Of a stretch of DNA of 49,191 nucleotides, positions 17,607-28,027 are shown piece after piece. Both the position numbers and the translations under genes were made by a program. This DNA is from Actinospineispora spinosispora DSM 44797 (GTDB lineage Bacteria > Actinomycetota > Actinomycetes > Mycobacteriales > Pseudonocardiaceae), in NCBI RefSeq assembly GCF_000429025.1, contig NZ_KE386838.1:1-49191 (forward strand), in the 5' to 3' direction. The stretch's first letter is position 1, and every line of letters starts with the position of its first letter. The notes beneath the pieces are model-generated. The model searched no databases and was not told the DNA's origin. It worked only from the letters and a program-made list of their open reading frames with translations.

Positions 17607-17782
17607 CGGGCGCTGTCGTCCGTCTCGTCGGTGGTGTCGTCGGCAGCCTTCGACGGCAGGGTGGGCATCCGCACCACACCGCTGTCCAGGTCGATGTCGA
17701 AACGGGGACGGTACAGCTTGCCCTCACCCTCCTCGCCACTCTCGTCACGCAGGTTCTGGTCGTTGAACAACTTGCCGAGCAT
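17603..17782 (-). CDS. Small acidic protein of unknown function
   Basis: A 59-residue hydrophilic protein (MLGKLFNDQNLRDESGEEG... ending DETDDSAR) with strong GC bias at third codon positions. An ATG two codons earlier (17788) is only 1 nt from GAGG, whereas the ATG at 17782 is 7 nt from it, so the latter is chosen. The core YRPRFDIDLDSGVVRMPTL looks like a short beta hairpin, and the acidic C-terminus is probably disordered. The family is unknown to me. Its stop overlaps that of the Lrp-type gene. Confidence 0.7.
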   Translation of the reverse strand: MLGKLFNDQNLRDESGEEGEGKLYRPRFDIDLDSGVVRMPTLPSKAADDTTDETDDSAR

Positions 17783-17834
17783 GCCCATACCTCACGGTAA
17801 CCCCTGCGGCTCGGTCCGCGAGTAAGGTGTTCTC

Positions 17835-18254
17835 ATGTCGGCAGGCACGGCGACGGTTGCGCAGGTCACGGTGGTCGCCGGGCCGCTGCGCCGGTTGTCC
17901 CTACCGGACTGCGGCTCCCGAATCCTGCGGGCCACCGGCGGCCGGTTGTGGGCATTCACCCTGGTCGGCGGACGTGGCTGGTTCTCCAAGGAACACCAGG
18001 CCACGCTGCGCAGGGGCCGCGAGCTGTGCGACGACGTGATCGCCACGTTCGACTGCGCCGGCTTCTTCACCACCGACGAACTGCCCCGCTACGGCTTCAG
18101 CAGAGCCGACCGGGCCGCGCTGCTCGACGGATATCCGGGCTGCGATTCACGGCGTGACGTGCTGGTTCTGCTCGCCTACGATGATCAGATGTTCGCCGAA
18201 GGCATCCGAGCCCATCTCCTCGCCGCGCTGCGCGCGCACCGGCCGACCGGCTGA
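17835..18254 (+). CDS. Conserved-looking protein of unknown function
   Basis: A 139-residue soluble protein with good coding bias and a clear ribosome-binding site (AAGG, 7 nt before ATG). The sequence mixes beta-rich N-terminal stretches (RILRATGGRLWAFTLVGGRGWF) with a helical C-terminus (MFAEGIRAHLLAALRAH). Two Cys pairs (C26 with C66, and C74 with C103) are not in a recognisable metal motif. I do not recognise the family. It is followed after 10 nt by the membrane protein gene at 18265, so the two are probably co-transcribed. Confidence 0.7.
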   Translation: MSAGTATVAQVTVVAGPLRRLSLPDCGSRILRATGGRLWAFTLVGGRGWFSKEHQATLRRGRELCDDVIATFDCAGFFTTDELPRYGFSRADRAALLDGYPGCDSRRDVLVLLAYDDQMFAEGIRAHLLAALRAHRPTG

Positions 18255-18264
18255 GGCACGCCGA

Positions 18265-19311
18265 GTGCCCCGCACGACCCCAGGTGCTACGCAGATCAAC
18301 AACCTCGTTCGGATGGCTCGCCGCCGCGTCGGCTCGATCACCGCGGTCGCGGTCCTGTCGTTGCTCGCCGCGATCGCGCTCTGGTGGGCGCGGGACACCG
18401 ACCAGTACGCGGGCAACCTACTGCTGAACATCGGCGCGAGCTTCGTCGGCGCGGTCGTCACGTATGCGCTGGTCAACCCACTGATGGCCCGCCAGGAGCT
18501 GCGCGCGGAGAAGATCTTCGACAACTTCAACCACAACCGCGTCATCGAGCACATCCACGACGCCAAGCACACCGTGCGCATCTTCGAGACCGGCATCGCG
18601 CTGCTCGACGACCTCTACCTGGAGCGGTTCCTCGACGCCTGCAACCAGGCTCTCGCGTGCAAGGTGAAGATCGAGATCCTGCTGCTGGACCCGGACTGCC
18701 GCGCCGCCGAGCAGCGGGCCGACGAGCTACGGCACTCGACGACCCGCATCCGCGAGCTGATCAGACAGAACCTGCTCGCGCTGCACAGGTACCGGTCCCG
18801 GCTGGACGAGGAGCGCAGGCAGCGGCTCGAGGTCAGGGTGTACGCCACCGCGCCGGTCGCCGCGTACTACCGCTGGGACGGCCGCGCGCTGATCTCGTTC
18901 TTCCCGACCAACCGGTCCTCGGAGAACACCAGCCAGTACGAGACCTCCGCCGAGTCGAGCTTCGCCCAGTTCGTGGAACAGCGGTTCGAGGAGTCCTGGG
19001 CTGCCCCGAACACGTACTCGCTGGAACGCTACTTCGCGATGCCGATCATCATCCGACGCCTCGACGACGACCCGTTCGAGGCCGAATGGGTCGTGCGCGG
19101 CAACGACCTGTACCTCGCGCACCGCGAGCTGGCCGAACACGTCATCACCCGGGGCGGCACCGAGAACGTCCAGGTCGAGCTGCGCCATGTCGAGCCCTGG
19201 TCCGGCGAGCACGGCCTCGGCCTGTGCCAGGAGGACATCGTGCACTCCTACTTCGAGGGCAAGTACGGCTCGTCGCACCGCCGCACCATGTTCACCGTAA
19301 AAGCCCCGTGA
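18265..19311 (+). CDS. Membrane-anchored protein with PLD-like domain lacking HKD motifs
   Basis: A 348-residue protein. Two N-terminal membrane helices (about 24-41 and 52-74) place a large C-terminal domain in the cytoplasm. This domain begins with the pattern HTVRIFETGIALLDDLYLERF and KVKIEILLLDPDCRAAEQRA, which recalls phospholipase D-like domains of uncharacterised bacterial proteins (the LLLDPD motif), but the catalytic HxKxxxxD is absent. The GTG at 18265 has GAGG 8 nt upstream; an internal ATG at 18314 is the alternative. The stop codon lies inside the 46-bp palindrome. Confidence 0.65.
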   Translation: MPRTTPGATQINNLVRMARRRVGSITAVAVLSLLAAIALWWARDTDQYAGNLLLNIGASFVGAVVTYALVNPLMARQELRAEKIFDNFNHNRVIEHIHDAKHTVRIFETGIALLDDLYLERFLDACNQALACKVKIEILLLDPDCRAAEQRADELRHSTTRIRELIRQNLLALHRYRSRLDEERRQRLEVRVYATAPVAAYYRWDGRALISFFPTNRSSENTSQYETSAESSFAQFVEQRFEESWAAPNTYSLERYFAMPIIIRRLDDDPFEAEWVVRGNDLYLAHRELAEHVITRGGTENVQVELRHVEPWSGEHGLGLCQEDIVHSYFEGKYGSSHRRTMFTVKAP

Positions 19312-19350
19312 GTGATTTGGGCTGCCATGGCAGCCCAAATCACTCACGGG
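19305..19350. repeat. CCGTGAGTG palindrome, copy 2 (bidirectional terminator)
   Basis: A perfect 46-bp palindrome with no loop, centred on CCATGG, outer stem CCCGTGAGTG and inner stem ATTTGGGCTGC. It overlaps the TGA of the membrane protein gene and ends 3 bp from the stop of the convergent fbiC, so it sits exactly where a shared terminator would. Confidence 0.85.
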
Positions 19351-19353
19351 TAG

Positions 19354-21939
19354 CTAGGCGCTGGTGAGCGGCAGGAGACGGGGTGCGGCTCCCGTGGCCG
19401 GAGTCAGGCGGGCCACCGGGTCGCGGTAGGTCGTGCTCCGCTGGCGGATCGGGCGACCAGCGGCGGTGGCGATGGACTCCAGCTCCGCGACCGTGCGCGC
19501 CGAACCGTTCTCCGAGCCGGCCATGCGGCTGATCGTCTCCTCCATCAGCGTGCCGCCCATGTCGTCGGCCCCGCCGCGCAGGATGTCCGCCGACAGCTTG
19601 TCGCCGAGCTTCACCCAGGAGCACTGGATGTGGTCGATCCGGCCGTGCAGCGCGAGCCTGGCGAACGCGTGCACCGCGCGGTTGTCCCGCTCGGTCGGCC
19701 CCGGCCGGGCCAGCCCGGCCAGGTAGATCGGCGCGTTGTGGTGCACGAACGGCAGCGGCACGAACTCGGTGAACCCGCCGGTGCGGTCCTGGATCGAGGC
19801 GAGCGTACGCAGGTGCCCGAGCCAGTGCCTCGGCTCGTCGACGTGCCCGTACATCATCGTCGACGAGGACGGGATGCCCAGCTCGTGCGCGGTGGTGACG
19901 ACCTCGATCCACTGCGAGGCGGGCAGCTTGCCCTTCGTCATGACCCAGCGGACCTCGTCGTCGAGGATCTCGGCGGCGGTACCGGGGATCGAGCCGAGCC
20001 CGGCGCCGCGCAGCTCGGTCAGCCACTCCTTGATCGATACCCCGGCCTTCGCCGAGGCCGACACGATCTCCATCGGCGAGAACGCGTGCACGTGCATTCC
20101 AGGGACCGCGGCGCGCACCGAGCGCGCCAGGTCCGCGTAGAAGGTCACCGGCAGCTGCGGGTCGATGCCGCCCTGCATGCACACCTCGGTGGCACCGTCC
20201 AGCGCCGCCTCCACGGCGCGGGAGGCGACCTCGTCGAGCGAGAGCCGGAACGCGTCGGTGTCCTTCTCCCGCTGCGCGAACGCACAGAACCGGCAGCCGA
20301 CGTAGCAGACGTTCGAGAAGTTGATGTTGCGGTTGATCACGTAGGTGACGTCGTCGCCGACCACGTCGGCACGCACCGCGTCCGCCAGCCTGGTCAGCTC
20401 TTCTAGGGCCTGACCGTCGGCGGTGAGCACGGCCATCGCCGCCGCGTTGTTCGCCGGGTCGAGCAGCGCGGCGGGGTTCTCGGCGGCCAGCCGCAGGCCC
20501 GCGCGGACGTCGGAGTCGAGCCGCTCGGGCGCGGACTGCTGCTGCGCGGCGAGCTCGTCGCGCAGTTCGTCCCAGTCGCCGTACACCGAGTCGAAGTCGC
20601 TGCGCCGGTCCTCGGTGCGGCCGGTGGTGTCGATGGTCTCCTGCAGGTCGGTGCGCCCGGTGGAGGCGAACCCGCCGTCCGGCTCCTGCCAGGGAAGGCC
20701 GCGCACCACAGCCGACTCGTTCGCCAGACCCGTCTGTGGGTCGGCCAGTGCCGCGACGTGCGTCTGCACGCGGGTGTCGATCCACGGCGAACCGGCCAGC
20801 ACGTACTTCGGGTACGCGGTCAGCCGTTCGCGCATGCTGAACCCGGCCGCGGCGGTGTGCGCGGCGAGCTCGTCGACCGCGGGCCATGGCTGCTCGGGGC
20901 TGACGTGGTCGATGGTGACCGGGGAGACACCGCCCCAGTCGTCGATGCCGGCGCGCAGCATCAGGCCGTACTCCTCGCCGACGAGGTTCGGCGGCGCCTG
21001 CAGACGCATCTTCGGGCCCAGCACCAGCCGGGCGACGGCGATCGTCGCGGCCAGGTCATCGAGGTCGGCGTCCGGGTCGTTCGCCATCGCGGTGTCCGGC
21101 TTCGCCCGGAAGTTCTGCACGATGACTTCCTGGATGTGCCCGTGCGCCCTCGACGCGGAGCGGATCGCGAACAGCGAGTCGGCCCGCTCGGTGCGGTTCT
21201 CCCCGATCCCGATCAGGATGCCGGTGGTGAACGGGACACCGACCCGGCCGGCGTCGGTGATGGACCGCAGCCGGACGGCGGGCTCCTTGTCGGGGCTGCC
21301 GTAGTGCGGGCCACCCTTCTCCGACCACAGGCGGGTCGCGGTCGTCTCCAGCATCATGCCCATGCTCGCCGCGACCGGCTTGAGCCTGGTCAGCTCGTCC
21401 CAGGAGAGCACTCCCGGGTTCAGGTGCGGCAGCAGACCGGTCTCTTCGAGAACCGCGATCGCGCAGGCGCGCACGTAGTCCAGCGTCGAGTCGTAACCGC
21501 GTGCGTCGAGCCATTCGCGGGCGGCGGGCCAGCGGTCCTCCGGGCGGTCGCCGAGGGTGAACAGCGCTTCCTTGCACCCGACGGCGGCGCCCTGGCGGGC
21601 GATCTCGAGCACCTCGTCGCGTTCGAGGAACTCCGACGGCAGCCGGTGCGGCACCGTGGCGAACGTGCAGTAATGGCAACGGTCCCGACAGAGCCTGGTC
21701 AACGGGATGAACACGTTGCGGCTGTAGGTCACCACCCCGGGTCGTCCGGCGTCGACGAGACCGGCGTCGCGGACTCGCGCGGCGATGTCGAGCAGCTCGT
21801 CGAGCTGCTCACCGCGTGCCGCGAGCAGCACCGCTGCTTCGTCGACGTTCAGCGTGACGCCGTCTCGGGCACGCCGCAGTGCGCGGCGCAGAGATGCCTC
21901 AGAGGGCGGCGGTTGCGGGACGGACAGTAGATCGGCCAC
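19354..21939 (-). CDS. fbiC: FO synthase, fused CofG-CofH (F420 biosynthesis)
   Basis: A bifunctional radical-SAM enzyme that makes the deazaflavin FO from tyrosine and the pyrimidine precursor of flavin. The CofG half comes first with its iron-sulfur motif C84-x3-C88-x2-C91, followed by the CofH half with C545-x3-C549-x2-C552. At 861 residues it matches the fused actinobacterial form. ATG start. Presence of the gene shows that the organism makes coenzyme F420. It follows the lipoprotein gene by 24 nt, but the different composition of that gene argues for caution about a functional link. Confidence 0.97.
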   Translation of the reverse strand: MADLLSVPQPPPSEASLRRALRRARDGVTLNVDEAAVLLAARGEQLDELLDIAARVRDAGLVDAGRPGVVTYSRNVFIPLTRLCRDRCHYCTFATVPHRLPSEFLERDEVLEIARQGAAVGCKEALFTLGDRPEDRWPAAREWLDARGYDSTLDYVRACAIAVLEETGLLPHLNPGVLSWDELTRLKPVAASMGMMLETTATRLWSEKGGPHYGSPDKEPAVRLRSITDAGRVGVPFTTGILIGIGENRTERADSLFAIRSASRAHGHIQEVIVQNFRAKPDTAMANDPDADLDDLAATIAVARLVLGPKMRLQAPPNLVGEEYGLMLRAGIDDWGGVSPVTIDHVSPEQPWPAVDELAAHTAAAGFSMRERLTAYPKYVLAGSPWIDTRVQTHVAALADPQTGLANESAVVRGLPWQEPDGGFASTGRTDLQETIDTTGRTEDRRSDFDSVYGDWDELRDELAAQQQSAPERLDSDVRAGLRLAAENPAALLDPANNAAAMAVLTADGQALEELTRLADAVRADVVGDDVTYVINRNINFSNVCYVGCRFCAFAQREKDTDAFRLSLDEVASRAVEAALDGATEVCMQGGIDPQLPVTFYADLARSVRAAVPGMHVHAFSPMEIVSASAKAGVSIKEWLTELRGAGLGSIPGTAAEILDDEVRWVMTKGKLPASQWIEVVTTAHELGIPSSSTMMYGHVDEPRHWLGHLRTLASIQDRTGGFTEFVPLPFVHHNAPIYLAGLARPGPTERDNRAVHAFARLALHGRIDHIQCSWVKLGDKLSADILRGGADDMGGTLMEETISRMAGSENGSARTVAELESIATAAGRPIRQRSTTYRDPVARLTPATGAAPRLLPLTSA

Positions 21940-21963
21940 CCCTGCACACTAAGTCTGTTTTGA

Positions 21964-23037
21964 CTACTCTGCGAGCGACGAACTGTGACTCAGGACACTG
22001 TCCGCGAGGTCACCACCGTCACCGCCGAACAACACCGACTTCGCCAGCGGCGACTCGAACAGGGCGTAGTGGTCGTGCCCGACGTCCGGGACCACGATTC
22101 GGTTGTGCGGCGCATTCGGGTACTTGCTGTGAATATAAGTGTAATAGGCCGCGCCCCTGGCGAGCCGGTTCTTGCCCTCCAGCATGGCACCACAGTCCAT
22201 GTCGAGTTCTTTCTTCAGAACATCGACTCCACCGTTCAGGTAAGTCACCCGCCGAGAAGTGTAGTTCTGAACGACCTGCTCCTTGCTCAGTTTTGCCACG
22301 TAGCCGGTCCGTCCGTCCAAGCCGTACTTGTACTCGTTGTACTTGCACGAGGCATTGGACGGCGCCGCGAACTTCTTGCCGCTCGCATCTGGACGGATCG
22401 GATCCATGTACACGTAGGACGAAGGATTCCCGACCACGTAGTTGATCGACACACCTTTGACCTTGTTCGGCGCCAGGCCGAACGCGGCGTACCGCTGAGT
22501 GAACTGGCCACCCGCCGAATGCCCGACGATGGTCAGACGCTTCAGATTGGGGAACCGGGACTTGTCGGCCATGGTCAGTACCAGCTCGTCCATCACCGCG
22601 TAACTGCTCAGGCTGCCCGAGCCGGTACCTGCCTCACCCGATTTCCACGAATCGTTCGTCCATTCCGGTTCGTTGCTTCCCGGATTGTCCTCAGCGATCT
22701 TGAACTTCGGCGCGAGCACCATCGTGTGCCCACTCACGCCGGCTTTCGACGCAGCCGTCATCATCCCGGTGTAGGTGCTCACCGGATTGCGTCCCGCGCC
22801 ATGGATCACGATCAGCGCATCGGTCACCTTGGAGCTACCGGCGAACGGGAAATTCCGGTTGATGGTCAGCTTCTTGCCGGACGAGAGCCTGATCGTCTCC
22901 TGCGGGGCGCTTCCTTTTCCCTTGCTCAGCGCCATCTGTGCCGAACCGACGACACCATTCGGAGCCGAACAACCGGTCAGCGCGAAGAGCACGGACGCCA
23001 CAGCCACCACGGCGAGACGTCCGGATTTCCAGATCAC
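21964..23037 (-). CDS. Lipoprotein alpha/beta-hydrolase
   Basis: A 357-residue exported hydrolase. The signal peptide ends in a lipobox LTG-C23. The alpha/beta-hydrolase core has IVIHGAGR (oxyanion region, near 77-83) and the nucleophile elbow G172-H-S174-A-G; an Asp in the late strand and the His in VGHDHYALF complete the triad. Several Cys residues may form disulfides. Codon third positions are visibly less GC-rich than in fbiC and xthA, which suggests later acquisition. An esterase or depolymerase role is possible; the substrate is unknown. Confidence 0.82.
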   Translation of the reverse strand: MIWKSGRLAVVAVASVLFALTGCSAPNGVVGSAQMALSKGKGSAPQETIRLSSGKKLTINRNFPFAGSSKVTDALIVIHGAGRNPVSTYTGMMTAASKAGVSGHTMVLAPKFKIAEDNPGSNEPEWTNDSWKSGEAGTGSGSLSSYAVMDELVLTMADKSRFPNLKRLTIVGHSAGGQFTQRYAAFGLAPNKVKGVSINYVVGNPSSYVYMDPIRPDASGKKFAAPSNASCKYNEYKYGLDGRTGYVAKLSKEQVVQNYTSRRVTYLNGGVDVLKKELDMDCGAMLEGKNRLARGAAYYTYIHSKYPNAPHNRIVVPDVGHDHYALFESPLAKSVLFGGDGGDLADSVLSHSSSLAE

Positions 23038-23136
23038 GGTGAGGGCTCCCGCCGGGACAGTGACTTGATCGACCCGACGAGCCTAACCAGACGAAAGGGC
23101 CCCTGTACGCGGAATGGAGAAACCGGTACCGCGGAG

Positions 23137-23946
23137 TCAGCCGACGACTCCCGGACCGTCATAGGCGACGGTCACCGGGGCGTGATCGGACCAGCGCAGA
23201 GCGTGCTCCGCCGCCCGGTCGACCCGCGCGCCGACCGCGCGGGCGGCCAGACCGGGGGTCGCCACGTGGTAGTCGATGCGCCAGCCGGTGTCGTTGTCGA
23301 ACGCCCGCCCTCGGTAGGACCACCACGAGTACGGCCCCTGCACGTCGGGGTGCAGCGCGCGCACGACGTCGTGGTAACCGCCGTCGAACAGCGTGCCGAT
23401 CCACTCCCGCTCGTGCGGCAGGAAGCCGGAGTTTCGGACATTGCCCCGCCAGTTGCGGATGTCGAACTGGGTGTGTGCGATGTTCCAGTCGCCGCAGACC
23501 AGCACGTCACGGTCCTCGGCGGCGGCCTTCTCCGCGCGTTCGGCCAGGTAGGGTGCGAACTCGGCGAGGAAGCGGTCCTTCTCGTCCTGCTTGGGCGTGC
23601 CGACGGTGCCGTTCGGCAGGTACAGCGAGCCCACGGTCAGACCGGGCAGGTCGACCTCCAGGTAACGGCCCGAGTCGTCGAACTCCGCCGAGCCGTACCC
23701 GACCCGGACCGCTTCGACCTCCAGCCCGACCCGGGTGAGGACGCCGACACCGTTGCGGCCACGCGCGCTCGCCGACGGCGTGTAGTCCAGCCGCCAGGAG
23801 TCCGGCAGCTCGGGGAACTCCTCGGGCAGCGCCCGGCATTCCTGCAGACACACGACGTCCGCGTCGGTCGTGGCCAACCAGCCGAGCAAACCCTTGCGGA
23901 CGGCCGCGCGAATGCCGTTGACGTTGACGGTGCTGACCGTCAGCAC
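23137..23946 (-). CDS. xthA: Exodeoxyribonuclease III
   Basis: AP endonuclease/3'-5' exonuclease of base-excision repair, 269 residues. Catalytic motifs: NVNGIR (8-13), E36 in LQEC, D153-W-N155 and S253-D254-H255. The frame is open further upstream, but the GTG at 23946 gives the family N-terminus (LTVSTVNVNGIRAA). The gene for an SH3-like membrane protein lies 14 nt upstream on the same strand. Confidence 0.95.
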   Translation of the reverse strand: MLTVSTVNVNGIRAAVRKGLLGWLATTDADVVCLQECRALPEEFPELPDSWRLDYTPSASARGRNGVGVLTRVGLEVEAVRVGYGSAEFDDSGRYLEVDLPGLTVGSLYLPNGTVGTPKQDEKDRFLAEFAPYLAERAEKAAAEDRDVLVCGDWNIAHTQFDIRNWRGNVRNSGFLPHEREWIGTLFDGGYHDVVRALHPDVQGPYSWWSYRGRAFDNDTGWRIDYHVATPGLAARAVGARVDRAAEHALRWSDHAPVTVAYDGPGVVG

Positions 23947-23960
23947 AAGATCACCGATCC

Positions 23961-24293
23961 TTACAGAGCCACACACTTGCTGCCGGGCAGCGGACGCAGG
24001 AAGTCGTCCAGCGCCCAGCCACCTTCCAATAGTTTGCGGTAGCCGTTCTGGACCGTCGTCTCCGCACCGAGCACGTCGCCCTTGTGCAGTGTCTTCGCGA
24101 CCGAGCCGCCCGCATCGGGGCTGTCGCGCGCGTTGAGCACGTCGGCGGTGACCTCGACCCGGCACGCGGCGGTCACCACGTCGGACCGCACCGACCCGTT
24201 GTCGATCAACACGAGGACGCCCAGGACGAGCGCACATCCGAGTGCGAACGTCCAGCTCCGCATCTTCGGTCTGACCAGCTTGATTTTCTGCAC
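23961..24293 (-). CDS. Single-pass membrane protein with an SH3-like domain
   Basis: About 110 residues. A membrane helix (SWTFALGCALVLGVLVLI) precedes an extracellular domain of SH3b type: VTADVLNARDSPDAGGSVAKTLHKGD is a typical bacterial SH3 start. Two Cys residues (in AACRVE and GSKCVAL) probably form a disulfide. Such domains usually bind peptidoglycan. The start is uncertain: TTG 24305, GTG 24293 or ATG 24263. It is divergent from icd and probably co-transcribed with xthA. Confidence 0.75.
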   Translation of the reverse strand: MQKIKLVRPKMRSWTFALGCALVLGVLVLIDNGSVRSDVVTAACRVEVTADVLNARDSPDAGGSVAKTLHKGDVLGAETTVQNGYRKLLEGGWALDDFLRPLPGSKCVAL

Positions 24294-24408
24294 GTCGACA
24301 CCCAACTCCGCCCCACCGGTCCCTGCCGGAGAACGCTACCGCCTCGGACCGACGTCCTGGGGCACTCCGGCCGACTGTGTCGCCTGCATTTCCGGCCCGA
24401 CGGGTATA

Positions 24409-24424
24409 CAGTACGGACGTACTG
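24409..24424. promoter_or_regulatory. Candidate operator in the icd promoter region
   Basis: A 16-bp palindrome CAGTACGgaCGTACTG lies between the divergent SH3-like gene and icd. It directly follows and overlaps TATACA, a possible -10 for icd, which would leave a leader of about 150 nt. No regulator is encoded next to it. Confidence 0.4.
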
Positions 24425-24567
24425 CTAGCTCGTCTCCCTGTCCCGGGACGCCGCACGAACCACGATGGCGACACGGGCTAGCGTGTCTGATCGAGGAGGC
24501 CCCGCGCTCCGTCGTCGAGGCCGGCAACACGGACCCATCCACGAGAAAAGGGCAGGCCAGAGCAACG

Positions 24568-26784
<2,217 letters not shown>

Positions 26785-26792
26785 TCCCGAAC

Positions 26793-26842
26793 ACCCCGTG
26801 AGTGTTGCGGTCGCCCATGGGCGGCCGCAACACTCACGGGGT
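26793..26842. repeat. CCGTGAGTG palindrome, copy 3 (terminator of icd)
   Basis: Two 25-bp arms with one mismatch, centred on CCATGG, beginning 8 bp after the icd stop. The outer stem is that of 6838 and 19305, but the inner stem is different (TTGCGGTCGCC), with compensating changes in both arms. Confidence 0.8.
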
Positions 26843-26874
26843 TTCGTCCCCGGGCGGTGGTCTCGCCGCGGCAT

Positions 26875-26880
26875 TAGCCT
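26875..26880 (+). promoter_or_regulatory. Candidate -10 for a leaderless DUF3500 transcript
   Basis: TAGCCT fits TANNNT and ends 6 nt before the ATG at 26887, which has no ribosome-binding site. That spacing is typical of actinobacterial leaderless mRNAs and supports 26887 as the original start of the frame-disrupted gene that follows. Confidence 0.4.
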
Positions 26881-26944
26881 TTGCCCATGTCCGACAGCAG
26901 TGCGGCACGGGCGGTAGCGGGCCGGATGGGAGACCGCGCAGGCG

Positions 26945-28024
26945 GTGTTGGCAGGGCTGGACAGCGGCCAGCGCGAACGCGCGCACCGGCCGTGGTCGCC
27001 GGGTTCCGACGACGAACGTCGCCGCTGGTTCTACACGCCGACCGATCACGGTGGGCTGACCGTCGCGGACATGACGGCGACCCAGTACCGGCGGACGATG
27101 GCTCTGGTCGCGACCGGCCTGTCCGAGGCCGCCTACGTCACCGTCGCCACGATCATGGGCTTGGAGAACGTCCTCGACCACACCGAGGGGTTCGCCAGGA
27201 CGACCACCATGCGGGAGCGCTGGCGTGATCCGGAGCTGTACTACCTGCGCATCGTCGGTACCCCCGGTGAACCGGTGTGGGGGTGGCGCTTCGGCGGGCA
27301 CCACGTGTCGCTGAACAACCTGGTCGTCGACGGTGCGCTGGTGTCCTCGACGCCGTGTTTCCTCGGTGCGGACCCGGCGGGATCGCCGCTGCTGGGCGGG
27401 ACGGCGCTGCGCCCGCTCGGCGGCGTCGAGGATCTCGGCCGGGCGCTGGTCGTGTCGCTGGACGAGGGCCAGCGGTCGGCCGCGGTGCTGACCCCGAGGG
27501 CCCCGCTCGACGTCGTCGCCGCGAACCGGCCGCGTGCCGAACCCGGCAACCGGGTGCTGCCGCTGGGCGAGCTGTTCGGCGACCGGTTCACCGACGACGA
27601 GGCGAAGGACCGGATGAACGCCGGTCACCAGGCCGGCGAGGAGCACTACGGCATCACCGAGGCCGACCACGACGCGCTCGAACTGACAGCGGTCCCCCGA
27701 GGCATCTCCGCCGCCCGGCTCGACTCGGACCAGCGCGCGCTGGTCGTGGCGCTGCTCGACTGCTACACGGGCCGGGTACCCGAGGAGCTGCGGGACCGGG
27801 AGTCCGCCCGGTTCGCCGGCTCGCTGCTGGACGAGGTGCACTTCGCCTGGGCGGGTAGCGACGAGCCGGGCGCCGCCTGCTATTACCGGCTGCAAGGGCC
27901 TCGGCTGCTCGTCGAGTACGACAACGCGCAGCGTCACGCGAACCACGCGCACTCGGTGTGGCGCGATCCCGAGGGTGACTTCGGGGCGGACGTACTGGCC
28001 GCGCATCACCGGGCGCACCATTAG
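26945..28024 (+). CDS. DUF3500 family protein, probably with a frameshift near its 5' end
   Basis: As annotated, 359 residues from a GTG at 26945. The body matches DUF3500 proteins (RRRWFYTPTDHGGLTVADM; WGWRFGGHHVSLN; HVSLNNLVVDG), a family without an established function. In the other frame an ATG at 26887 starts MSDSSAARAVAGRMGDRA. Joining that to QAVLAGLDSGQRERA by restoring two bases near 26939 would give a normal family N-terminus. So either a 2-nt deletion or sequencing error is present, or the GTG is a functional restart. The AraC gene follows 3 nt later. Confidence 0.8.
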   Translation: MLAGLDSGQRERAHRPWSPGSDDERRRWFYTPTDHGGLTVADMTATQYRRTMALVATGLSEAAYVTVATIMGLENVLDHTEGFARTTTMRERWRDPELYYLRIVGTPGEPVWGWRFGGHHVSLNNLVVDGALVSSTPCFLGADPAGSPLLGGTALRPLGGVEDLGRALVVSLDEGQRSAAVLTPRAPLDVVAANRPRAEPGNRVLPLGELFGDRFTDDEAKDRMNAGHQAGEEHYGITEADHDALELTAVPRGISAARLDSDQRALVVALLDCYTGRVPEELRDRESARFAGSLLDEVHFAWAGSDEPGAACYYRLQGPRLLVEYDNAQRHANHAHSVWRDPEGDFGADVLAAHHRAHH

Positions 28025-28027
28025 GCG

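Noticed and set aside
23947..24474. N-terminal extension of xthA by 176 codons
   Set aside because: It would cover the SH3-like gene and the icd promoter region. The family N-terminus is found at 23946.
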